Source: CAZWCX01 sp964632945 (GTDB lineage Bacteria; Planctomycetota; MHYJ01; WSZJ01; CAZWCX01). Taken from it: 21,732 bases of DNA. A model generated the notes under the pieces. That model searched no databases, was not told the DNA's origin, and saw only the letters and a program-made list of their open reading frames with translations. A program made the position numbers and the translations under genes. Positions 1-8,043 of this stretch are shown here, in pieces (positions within the stretch are counted from its first letter, which is position 1; each line of letters starts with the position of its first letter). The DNA is taken from the NCBI GenBank assembly GCA_964632945.1, contig CAZWCX010000119.1:1-21732 (forward strand). Direction: 5' to 3'.

Positions 1-958
1 AGATCGGCTTGCGCGCGAACGTCGCGATAAGGTCGGAGGCGATTCCCATGCCCGGGAGAATCAGGATGTAGACCGCCGGGTGGGAGTAGAACCAGAAGAG
101 GTGCTGCCAGAGCAGCGGGTGGCCTCCGCCCGGGTTGGCGATCGGGCTCTCCTGTACGTAGATGCCCGAGGGCAGGAAGAAGTTGGTGTCGAACATCTGG
201 TCCATCATCAGCATCATCAGCGCCGCGGCGAGCACCGGGGTCGCCAGGGTCTGGAACACGGCGGTGATGAACTGCGCCCAGGTCACCAGCGGCAGGCGCG
301 ACCAGGTCATGCCGGGGGCGCGCATGGTCACGATGGTGGTGAGGAAGTTGAGTCCGCCCACGATGGAGGAGAACCCGACCAGGAAGAGCGACATCACCCA
401 GCAAAATCCGCCGAGCCCCGATCCGGGTTCCATTTCGGACAACGCGCTGAGCGGCGGATAGGACGTCCATCCCGCCGCGGCCGCCCCCTTGTCGACGAAG
501 AAGCCGAGCAGGATGATCAAACCGGCCGGCAGGAAAAGCCAGTAGGAGAGGGCATTCAGGATCGGGAATGCGACGTCCCGCGCCCCGATGTGCAGGGGGA
601 TCAGGAAGTTCCCGAAGGCGCCGACCAGAATCGGGATGATCACGAAGAAGATCATGATCGTCCCGTGCATCGTGACCAGCTTGGTGTATCCCTCCGCCGC
701 GATCCGGCCGTCGTCGGTGAAGAACAGGGCGCCCTTCAGGAGGGAGCCGATCACCGGCACGGGCTGGCCCGGATACGCGACCTGCCACCGGATGAGCAGG
801 GCCAGGAGCCCGCCCAGGAGCAGGAAGAACAGCGCGGTGAACAGGTATTGTTTCCCGATCATCTTGTGATCGGTGGAGAACACATACTTCCAGATGAACT
901 GGGTGGGTTCCTTGTGGATGTGTTCCCCGTGGTGGGCTGCGTGATCAGTCTGGCTCAT
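1..958 (-). CDS. ctaD: Cytochrome c oxidase subunit I, N-terminal part (partial)
   Basis: Catalytic subunit of the aa3-type heme-copper oxidase, an integral membrane protein that reduces O2 and pumps protons. The gene starts with ATG at 958 (reads MSQTDHAAHH) and runs off the window start after about 319 residues, so roughly the C-terminal 40 % of the usual protein is missing. Visible family features are the low-spin heme His in TMHGTIM (His98), the HIGARDVAFP loop, and the start of the CuB helix in FWFYSHPAVYILILPG (His293). The YSHP form, with no Glu after HP, is the signature of A2-type oxidases, in which Tyr-Ser replaces the D-channel glutamate. The ribosome site is weak (AGTGAG). It follows ctaC after 56 bases, so co-transcription is likely. 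Identification is secure. Confidence 0.97.
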   Translation of the reverse strand, partial: MSQTDHAAHHGEHIHKEPTQFIWKYVFSTDHKMIGKQYLFTALFFLLLGGLLALLIRWQVAYPGQPVPVIGSLLKGALFFTDDGRIAAEGYTKLVTMHGTIMIFFVIIPILVGAFGNFLIPLHIGARDVAFPILNALSYWLFLPAGLIILLGFFVDKGAAAAGWTSYPPLSALSEMEPGSGLGGFCWVMSLFLVGFSSIVGGLNFLTTIVTMRAPGMTWSRLPLVTWAQFITAVFQTLATPVLAAALMMLMMDQMFDTNFFLPSGIYVQESPIANPGGGHPLLWQHLFWFYSHPAVYILILPGMGIASDLIATFARKPI

Positions 959-1014
959 GGCGCTCACTTGGGGTAAGGGATTCCCGTTCGGTCCTCACGT
1001 CCGCGGGGGCGGCG

Positions 1015-2073
1015 CTATTGGCCGTCCGCAGTCGGGTTGAATCGGGCGTAGACTTTGTCCCAGATCTTGGTCCACTTCTCGTCGACTTCGCCCTCCATGC
1101 CGTCGAACTCCTCCGCGAACGATTCCGCGTCCGGATGAACGACGACGAAGGAACGCATCGTGAAGTGGTTGTAGCCGCACAATTCGGCGCACGCGATGTC
1201 GATCCGGTGCAGGACGTATTCGGCCCGCAGCTCGTTCGGCGCAACGCCCTTCTTGAGTTTGCCGTTCTCGTACACCGAGGCCTTTTTCACGTTCGGGTTC
1301 AACTCGTACTTGTACTCCCGCTGCCCGGTGTTGTTGAGGACCGTTTCTTTCCAGGAGTACCCTTTGGCGGCGACTCGCTTCGACTTGAACTCCGCGGGCG
1401 TCAGCAGGGCGAGCTCCTGGGTCTTCAGGTCCCAGCAGGGGATCCGGTCGAGCTGGAACCACACCTTCGTCAGCATCCCCGGCAGGGCGTCCTGTTTGAC
1501 CCGGGCGTGGGGCAGATAGAAGCTGTGGATGACATCCTTGGCGGCCATCTTCAGCAGGACCTTCTCATTGACCACCACGTGCAGCGTCTGGCTGCTGAAG
1601 TCGTCGTCCGTCGCGAACTTCGCGTCTTCGCCGGCGTAGCGGAAGTTCCACGCAAACTGTTCGGGGAAGACCTGGACTACGCGCGACTCGCTCTCTTTCG
1701 GGAAGCGCTCGCGAATGAGGCTCCAGTCGTCCAGCTGGTAGAGGGCGAGCCAGAGGAGGTAGAGGCCGGGGATCACGGTCCAGATCACCTCGGCGCGCAT
1801 GCTTCCGTGCGTGTAGGTGGCCTTGTGACCGGGGCGCGCCCGGTATTCCCACAGGAAGTAGAGCAGCATGCACTCCACGCCGAAAAAAACGAATCCGACC
1901 GTGTACATGATGAGCCGGTACAGGCGGTCGATGTCGTTCCCGTAGGCGGGGTTGATGTTCGGAAGCAGGTATCCCATTTCGCCGTACGCGAATGTGAATA
2001 CGCATCCGACGAGGAAGACGAACCCGATGAGGGCGGGCACAAGGTACTTTTTGGGGTCGAATTCCGGATTCAT
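1015..2073 (-). CDS. ctaC: Cytochrome c oxidase subunit II with an inserted segment
   Basis: Carries the periplasmic CuA centre that accepts electrons from cytochrome c. The 352-residue product has hydrophobic segments at about 11-30, 53-76 and 95-113, then a cupredoxin domain. CuA ligands are all present: His183 in DVIHSFYLP, and Cys295, Glu297, Cys299, His303 and Met306 in CAELCGYNHFTM. Between the strand ending VWFQ (about 206) and the CuA loop there are about 90 residues where the family normally has about 14, so roughly residues 207-290 include an insertion of some 75 residues. The insertion is Lys/Glu-rich and contains one Cys (213). There is no C-terminal heme c domain (no CxxCH). ATG at 2073 is preceded by GGAGG, and a sigma70-like promoter lies at 2119-2147. 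The acidic C-terminal tail (about 315-352) is also longer than usual. Confidence 0.96.
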   Translation of the reverse strand: MNPEFDPKKYLVPALIGFVFLVGCVFTFAYGEMGYLLPNINPAYGNDIDRLYRLIMYTVGFVFFGVECMLLYFLWEYRARPGHKATYTHGSMRAEVIWTVIPGLYLLWLALYQLDDWSLIRERFPKESESRVVQVFPEQFAWNFRYAGEDAKFATDDDFSSQTLHVVVNEKVLLKMAAKDVIHSFYLPHARVKQDALPGMLTKVWFQLDRIPCWDLKTQELALLTPAEFKSKRVAAKGYSWKETVLNNTGQREYKYELNPNVKKASVYENGKLKKGVAPNELRAEYVLHRIDIACAELCGYNHFTMRSFVVVHPDAESFAEEFDGMEGEVDEKWTKIWDKVYARFNPTADGQ

Positions 2074-2118
2074 GCGAAGTGCGCCTCCAGTTCCCGCAGT
2101 CGATGAAGATTGAGCCCC

Positions 2119-2147
2119 CTTCTATGGGAGGCGCTATTTCTTGTCAA
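2119..2147 (-). promoter_or_regulatory. Sigma70-type promoter for ctaC-ctaD
   Basis: On the minus strand there is a perfect -35 TTGACA (2147-2142), a 17-base spacer, and a -10-like TAGAAG (2124-2119, four of six matches). It is 46 bases upstream of the ctaC start and correctly oriented. This would allow the oxidase core genes to be expressed separately from the upstream assembly genes. No start-site data; based on pattern and spacing only. Confidence 0.55.
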
Positions 2148-2296
2148 GTTTTTCAGCGACTTTTCCCCGCGACTCGGGCTTTTCTCGTGTTCTGGACGGC
2201 AGTTATGGGGAGTTTTTCGCGCCGTCGGACGCGGGACCCGGGCCGCGGAGGGGGTGAGGAGAATCCCGCCGGCGCGCCGGTTGGGGGGTCGGCGGC
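2148..2296. other. Intergenic stretch between the fusion gene and ctaC
   Basis: No coding signal is seen. It contains a perfect 12-base GC palindrome, CCGGCGCGCCGG, at 2269-2280, just beyond the stop of the upstream fusion gene. It has no following T-tract, so a terminator role is doubtful. The half nearer ctaC has short A/T runs, which is unusual for this GC-rich window and fits a promoter-upstream region. Confidence 0.4.
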
Positions 2297-4126
2297 TCAG
2301 GCGTGGGGGGCGAACCAGTGGTAGAGGACGAAATAGACCAGGACTCCGGTCCCGGCCACATAGAGCCAGACGGGGAGCGTCCAGCGGGCGATCTTCCGGT
2401 GGAGGTCGAACTGGCCTCGGAAGGCGCGCAGCAACGTCGTCGCGGCGAGGGGGACGACCAGGGCGGCGAGGATGGTGTGCGAGATCAGCAAGGTGAAGTA
2501 GGCGGGACGGGTCCAGCCTTCGCCGAGGAACGGGGTCGAGCCGGAGTGGTAGTGATACGTGAGGTACGAGAGCAGGAACACACAGGAGACGGCGAAGGCG
2601 CTCAACATGCAGGCCTTGTGGGCGGCGATCTTCCGGCGGCGGATGCACCACCAACCGGACAACAGCAGAAGGAAGCACAGGCTGTTGAGGGTGGCGTGGA
2701 ACGTGGGCAGGACGGTAATGCGGGCCAGGCGCGTGGCGTCTTCGACCAGTCGGGAGAAGGCTTCGTCTTCCAGGGCATCGTAGTATCCGCGCACGCGTCC
2801 CTTCGCGTCCACGAGGAGGAACTTCTCGCTGTGGAGCACGGCCGAACCCGGATCGCCCCCCTGCTGCTGGATGGGCAGTTTGAATCCCTCGAGGACGAGG
2901 GGGTAGATCGTGGCGCGCTCCCCGGTGAGGAAGAACCAGCGGGAGGGATCCGCCTGGTAGCGTTCGGCGTAACGGGAGAGGACCTCGGGGGTGTCGCGCT
3001 CCGGGTCGACGCTGAAGGAAACGAGTCGCACGGCGCGGGGGAGGCGTTCCTGAAGTCGCGCCATGGCGGTCGACATGACCGGGCAGGGGCCGGCGCAGTG
3101 GGTGAAGACGAAGTCGGCGACCCAGACCTTGCCGCGCAACATGGGGCTGGTGAACGGACTGCCGCTGCGTTCGACCAGGGAGAATTCGGGGGCGGTGAGG
3201 TATCGGGACTGAGCGGCGTCGCGGCTGCCCAGCCATTGCCAGAGAGCGGTCCCGAAGACGAGGGCGAGCACGAGGCCGAGGATGCTCCAGAGCGTCGCCT
3301 GGGAAGCCTGGCCGCGGACCGAGTTGCCCACGCGGGCGAGGCGCGGGCCGCGTCGCGGGGCGAGTCCGAAGACCGAGGCTCCGAAGGCGACGGCCGCGAA
3401 GAGACCGAGGACGCTCAGGGACGGGGCCAGGGCGGGGACTTCGGCCGAGGCCGGCCAGTCGGGGTAGAGCCCGCGGCGCACCGCGGCGACGCCGTAGGTG
3501 AGGGGATTCAGGAGCATGGCGGTCTGGAGCCAGCCGGGCGCTCCGGAAGCCGGGAAGGCCGCGCCGGAGAGGAACCACATGGGCATGAGGAACAGGTTCA
3601 TGATCGCGTGGAAGCCCTGGATCGACTCGGTTCTCCACGCCAGGAAAAACCCGAGCGCGGTCATGCCCACGGCGATCAGGAACAGGAAGGCGAGGACGAG
3701 GAGCACGCGTGCGGGGGCGAGCGCCACGCCCAGCGTCGGCGCCAGCAGGAGGAAGAGGGCGGCCTGCACGAGCGCGATCGTCGACCCGCCCAGGACTTTC
3801 CCCAGGACGATGGCGGACGGCGAGACGGGAGAGACGAGGACCGATTGCAGGAAGCCTTCCTTGCGGTCCTCGATGATCGAGATGGTGGAGAAGATCGAGG
3901 TGAAGAGGATGATCAGGGCGATGCATCCCGGGTAGAAGTACTCCAGGTACCCGACGCCCTGTGGGGCGGAGGCGGCGCGAAACGACGATCCGAATCCCGA
4001 TCCCAGGAAGAGCCAGAACAGGAGCGGCGTGACGAGGGTGCCGACCACGCGGCTGCGCTGGCGGTAGAAGCGGACCATCTCCCGCCACCAGAGGGTGTAG
4101 GCAGGCAGGAGCAATCGATCGATCAC
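2297..4126 (-). CDS. ABC-2 permease / Sco1-SenC / DUF420 triple-domain fusion protein
   Basis: One uninterrupted frame joins three protein families. Residues 1-257 are an ABC-2-type permease: the N-terminal MVRFYRQRSRVVG leads into six predicted membrane helices (about 28-47, 62-85, 107-134, 140-164, 172-193 and 236-255), with the coupling segment IIEDRKEGFLQSVLVSPVS. A seventh helix (about 279-299) then places residues 305-467 outside: this is an Sco domain with HCAGPC (Cys344, Cys348), SVDPERDTPEVL and the third copper ligand His432. Residues about 474-609 form a DUF420 domain with four helices and the conserved His-rich segments TFHATLN, AAHKACM, YHYHSG and LLISHT. Six permease helices leave the C-terminus inside, so helix seven puts Sco correctly in the periplasm. 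I chose GTG at 4126; TTG at 4135 is the only longer option, and neither has a clear ribosome site. The partner ATPase is probably the gene at 5269-6228. The likely role is CuA assembly of the oxidase; what the ABC part moves is unknown. Confidence 0.9.
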   Translation of the reverse strand: MIDRLLLPAYTLWWREMVRFYRQRSRVVGTLVTPLLFWLFLGSGFGSSFRAASAPQGVGYLEYFYPGCIALIILFTSIFSTISIIEDRKEGFLQSVLVSPVSPSAIVLGKVLGGSTIALVQAALFLLLAPTLGVALAPARVLLVLAFLFLIAVGMTALGFFLAWRTESIQGFHAIMNLFLMPMWFLSGAAFPASGAPGWLQTAMLLNPLTYGVAAVRRGLYPDWPASAEVPALAPSLSVLGLFAAVAFGASVFGLAPRRGPRLARVGNSVRGQASQATLWSILGLVLALVFGTALWQWLGSRDAAQSRYLTAPEFSLVERSGSPFTSPMLRGKVWVADFVFTHCAGPCPVMSTAMARLQERLPRAVRLVSFSVDPERDTPEVLSRYAERYQADPSRWFFLTGERATIYPLVLEGFKLPIQQQGGDPGSAVLHSEKFLLVDAKGRVRGYYDALEDEAFSRLVEDATRLARITVLPTFHATLNSLCFLLLLSGWWCIRRRKIAAHKACMLSAFAVSCVFLLSYLTYHYHSGSTPFLGEGWTRPAYFTLLISHTILAALVVPLAATTLLRAFRGQFDLHRKIARWTLPVWLYVAGTGVLVYFVLYHWFAPHA

Positions 4127-4178
4127 GGGGGGCAATGTCCGAAGTCCATTCCGGATGCGGGGTGGCGATGCGCCCGGG

Positions 4179-4209
4179 ACCGGAGCGAATCGGCGCGCGT
4201 TGCTCCGGT
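4179..4209 (-). other. Intergenic hairpin upstream of the fusion gene
   Basis: Perfect 8-base inverted arms ACCGGAGC (4179-4186) and GCTCCGGT (4202-4209) surround a 15-base loop that contains a GCGCGC self-complement. It lies between the stop of the secreted hypothetical gene (4230) and the start of the fusion gene (4126). There is no T-tract, so it may be an RNA processing or stability element, a weak terminator, or chance in GC-rich DNA. Confidence 0.35.
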
Positions 4210-4229
4210 TTCCGGGTCGCGTCGACGGG

Positions 4230-5147
4230 TCATCTCGGATCCGGCGGGATTTCCAACTCCCCGCCCTGGAGGTCCGTGCCTTCCTCGAGCAGTTCGCCGC
4301 GCAAGGTCTGCGTGCGGTACCCCTCGGAGATGAAGTCGATCCAGGCCTCGCCGTCCTTCATTCGCGCCTTGTAGCGGATCGGCCCCGCGAGATCGTACCC
4401 GAGGATGACGCCCGTGTCCAACGACAAGAACACCGGGCCCGCCAGCTCGACGTGGACTTCCGGGATCTCGCCGAACGCCGAGACATCGATCGTCATCGCC
4501 ACCTGGATCTTCGCGCAGGCGCGCTGGGCGACTTTCTCGTTGCCGCGGTAGGTGCACCGGGCCTTGACCGAGAAGTTCGTCGGATCGTAGATCCCGTCGA
4601 ACATGCAGCGGGCGATGCGCGCCCCATCGGCGTCCCACGATTGTCCGGTCTTGACCGGCAGGACGGGGAGCAATCCGTAGAGGTGCTCGAGGAACTTCAG
4701 TTCCGACTCCTCCTCCCCCTCGAGGGAGCCCTGGAGTACGTGGAGGTGGAGGCTGGGCGGCTTCGACCGCACGAAGAGGGTCTTGCCGTGCAAGCCGGTG
4801 CGCAGCGGATCGACCTTCTTCGGGGTGGAGCTCGACTTGGCGACCCCGGCCGTGGAGTTCTCGTACACGCGCTGGAGGAGGTGTCCTTCGCCTTCGATCA
4901 CGCCCAGGACGACTTCCTTCCAGGTTTGCTCCTTGACCGCGAGCTGCTTCTCCTTGCCTCGCGTCTTCTCCGAGCCCTTGATCCAGTCCCCCTTGGTTTC
5001 CAGGGTCGTCTTCTGGGACCACTGGTAGCGTACGGTGAGTCCGACCCGGAGGGTGCGGAACAGGGGAGTCCCTTCCTGGGCCGTGAGGGAAGGGGCGAAG
5101 ATCAGGCCGGCCGCCACGCTCAGGCCGATCCAGGTGAAGAGACGCAT
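4230..5147 (-). CDS. Secreted hypothetical protein within the oxidase assembly cluster
   Basis: I do not recognise a named family. The 305-residue product starts MRLFTWIGLSVAAGLIF and continues to a likely signal-peptidase site near SLTAQEG (about residue 24), so export is predicted. The mature part is rich in beta-strand-like alternation, with segments such as LRVGLTVRYQWSQKTTLETK, VKTGQSWDADG and ILGYDLAGPIRYKARMKDGE, resembling secreted beta-rich proteins of unknown function common in planctomycetes. It has two cysteines (in ARCMFDG and ARCTYRG) and a third in RACAKIQ, with no metal motif. ATG at 5147 is chosen over the upstream in-frame ATG at 5183 because GCGGAGG sits eight bases before it and a signal peptide starts there. 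It separates the ABC ATPase gene from the permease-Sco fusion, with gaps of about 100-120 bases on each side, which suggests a linked but separately translated function. Confidence 0.85.
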   Translation of the reverse strand: MRLFTWIGLSVAAGLIFAPSLTAQEGTPLFRTLRVGLTVRYQWSQKTTLETKGDWIKGSEKTRGKEKQLAVKEQTWKEVVLGVIEGEGHLLQRVYENSTAGVAKSSSTPKKVDPLRTGLHGKTLFVRSKPPSLHLHVLQGSLEGEEESELKFLEHLYGLLPVLPVKTGQSWDADGARIARCMFDGIYDPTNFSVKARCTYRGNEKVAQRACAKIQVAMTIDVSAFGEIPEVHVELAGPVFLSLDTGVILGYDLAGPIRYKARMKDGEAWIDFISEGYRTQTLRGELLEEGTDLQGGELEIPPDPR

Positions 5148-5186
5148 GGAGTCCTCCGCGGTCTCGGGTACGATTGGGCTCACGGG

Positions 5187-5212
5187 ACCCGGGTACCGTC
5201 GCGACCCCGGGT
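5187..5212 (-). terminator. Possible weak terminator hairpin after the ABC ATPase gene
   Basis: Inverted arms ACCCGGG (5187-5193) and CCCGGGT (5206-5212) flank a 12-base loop, about 57 bases beyond the ATPase stop codon and 40 bases before the next gene. No T-tract follows on the minus strand, so it could be attenuation, RNA stabilisation or chance. Confidence 0.25.
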
Positions 5213-5268
5213 GGGTTGCAGGAATCCGCGCGTTGCCCGCAGGTTCGCGTGGAAGGATCGGGGTCGGG

Positions 5269-6224
<956 letters not shown>

Positions 6225-6228
<4 letters not shown>

Positions 6229-7124
6229 GGCGGCGGGATCCGATCGAAGAGCATGAGGCCGAAGATCACGGGCAGGTAGACCAGCGAGGTCAGAAACAGG
6301 TGTCGCGCCGAGGCGTCGCTGCGCTGGAGGGCGAAGCGAACCGCGAACCCGAAGAACGCCAGGCTGCCGAGGAGCGCCCCGGCGAAGTACACCGGTCCGG
6401 CGATCCGGAGCGGCACCGGCAACAGCGCGGTGAGGAGCAGCGCGGCGGTGTAGGCGACCGTCTGGCGGCTCGTGCTGCCGCCGTCGGGCTCGACCACCGG
6501 GAGCATCATGAATCCGCCGCGGGCGTAGTCTTCGCGATACTTCCATGCGATCGCGAGAAAGTGGGGGATTTGCCAGAGGAAGACGATGGCGAACAGCACC
6601 CAGGCGGCGGCCGTGAGTTCGCGTCCGGCGGCCGCCCAGCCGATGAGCGGCGGAATCGCCCCGGGCACCGCCCCGACGACCGTGCACAGCGAGGTGCGGG
6701 TCTTGAGGGGGGTGTAGAGAAACACGTAACTCCCGAGGGTCGCCGCGCACAACAGCGCCGGGGTCGTGCCCACGCCGAACAGCAGGGCGAGCAGACCGAT
6801 CGAGGACAGTCCGACGCCCGCGGCCAGGCCCTGCGTGGGCGTCAATCGCCCGCCGGCGATCGGCCGCTTCACCGTCCGTCGCATGCGCGCGTCGAGCTCG
6901 CGCTCCACGACCATATTGAGCGCCGAGCTGCCGCCGGCCGCGAGTCCCGTGGCCGCCACGGCGAGAATCAGGATCCCGGCGTCGATCCGCCCCGGGGCGG
7001 CCAGCACATATCCCGCGGCCGTGGTCACCATGACCATGAACGAAACCCCGGGCTTGGTCAGGGCCACGTAGTCGCGGGCGGTCGCGCTCGTGGCGGTCGC
7101 TTCCGGGGCACCAACGACGGTCAT
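6225..7124 (-). CDS. ctaB: Protoheme IX farnesyltransferase (heme O synthase)
   Basis: Membrane prenyltransferase of the UbiA superfamily that adds a farnesyl group to heme B, giving heme O, the precursor of heme A. The 299-residue length fits the family. The first Asp-rich motif region is NMVVERELDARMRRTVKRPI (70-89), where the usual first Asp of NxxxDxxxD is Glu74. YTPLKTRTSLCTVVGAVPGA (137-156) and WQIPHFLAIAWKYREDYARG (184-203) are the other conserved loops. Some nine hydrophobic helices are visible. It begins with ATG at 7124, 43 bases after ctaA, and its stop overlaps the ABC ATPase start. Confidence 0.96.
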
Positions 7125-7167
7125 GACGGCACAGGGTCCAGAAGAACAGCACTTCCGCGCGCGATGG

Positions 7168-8043
7168 CTACGTCGGTGTGCTTGCCGATTGCAGGCGGAT
7201 CGCCCGCAGGGTCATCCAGAAACAGGTCCCCAGGAGCAGCGCCCCCACGCCCAGATGCAGGTTGCGGACCCACACCCGGAACACATCGCTCGTGCCCTTG
7301 TGCGGATCGAAGGTGCCCAGGTAGACGGCCGCTCCCATGCCGAGGGCGAGTTGCACCCCGAAGAACACCATGGCGAGAATCGCCAGAGGCCGGAGCGGAT
7401 CCGCCGGATCCGCTTCTTCCAGCACCTTCTTTCCCGTGCAGTATACCACGAGGAAGACGGCGACCACCCCCGCGACGTGATACCAGAGTCCCGACCCGGT
7501 ATGGCGGATCATCGCGCCGAGCAGGACCTGACCGTAGACGACCAGCGTGCTCGCCACGCACAGGCCGAAGAAGGGGGAACGCTTTCCCCGGCCCGCCGTC
7601 TCCAACACGGATTCGGGGCGAAGCACCCAGACCAGGGCCAGGGTCAAGCAGAAGAACGCTTCCGCGAGACCGGCGTGCGCGATCGAGACGAGCGGCGGGA
7701 GTTGGTAGAGGACGGTGGCGCGTCCCAGGAGTCCCTGTGCGATCACCGCGCCCAGGGCCGCGATCGCCAGCCACCGCGCCCCGGCGCGTCGGTCGGAGAT
7801 CCCGACCCACAGCGCCAGCGCCAGGGTCAGCGCGCCGACCACCATCGCGAAGAGACGGTGGCCGTGCTCGTAGAGGACTTTCCCGGCCATTTCGGGCAGC
7901 CACTGACCGAAGGCCAGCGGCCAGTCCGGGACGGCCAGTCCCGACCCCGTGCTGGTCACGTTCGCGCCCACCACCAGCAGGGGCCAGGTGAACCCCGCCA
8001 GGGTGAGCGCGAGACGATACCGCCCGATGACACCGGAGGACAC
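7168..8043 (-). CDS. ctaA: Heme A synthase (COX15/CtaA family)
   Basis: Membrane enzyme converting heme O to heme A by oxidation of a methyl group. The 291-residue product has eight predicted helices and the four family histidines: His62 in LYEHGHRLFA, His124 in SIAHAGLAEA, His190 in GSGLWYHVAG and His264 in VRNLHLGVG. The early TSTGSGLAVPDWPL segment is the classic family start. It begins with GTG at 8043; the stop codon TAG of the upstream gene shares its last base with this start, so the two genes are translationally coupled. No CxxxC pair of the Bacillus type is seen in the first extracellular loop. Confidence 0.95.
   Translation of the reverse strand: MSSGVIGRYRLALTLAGFTWPLLVVGANVTSTGSGLAVPDWPLAFGQWLPEMAGKVLYEHGHRLFAMVVGALTLALALWVGISDRRAGARWLAIAALGAVIAQGLLGRATVLYQLPPLVSIAHAGLAEAFFCLTLALVWVLRPESVLETAGRGKRSPFFGLCVASTLVVYGQVLLGAMIRHTGSGLWYHVAGVVAVFLVVYCTGKKVLEEADPADPLRPLAILAMVFFGVQLALGMGAAVYLGTFDPHKGTSDVFRVWVRNLHLGVGALLLGTCFWMTLRAIRLQSASTPT

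Noticed and set aside
80..976. A plus-strand open frame opposite ctaD
   Set aside because: Antisense to clear oxidase subunit I sequence; no coding features.
2269..2280. Perfect 12-base GC palindrome as a terminator
   Set aside because: No loop and no T-tract; a self-complementary GC-rich word of this size can occur by chance in DNA of this composition.
2303..4333. A 676-codon plus-strand open frame opposite the permease-Sco fusion
   Set aside because: Its product is low-complexity Gly/Glu/Arg/Gln-rich and lies antisense to well-recognised domains; it is a GC-composition artefact.
6229..7152. Upstream extension of the ABC ATPase frame, which would make a 627-residue protein
   Set aside because: The extra 308 residues lie in an alternative frame of ctaB and are Arg/Gly-rich; the GTG overlapping the ctaB stop is the sensible start.
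6300..7991. A 563-codon plus-strand open frame opposite ctaB and ctaA
   Set aside because: Antisense to two clearly identified heme synthesis genes; Arg/Gly/Pro-rich with no domain.
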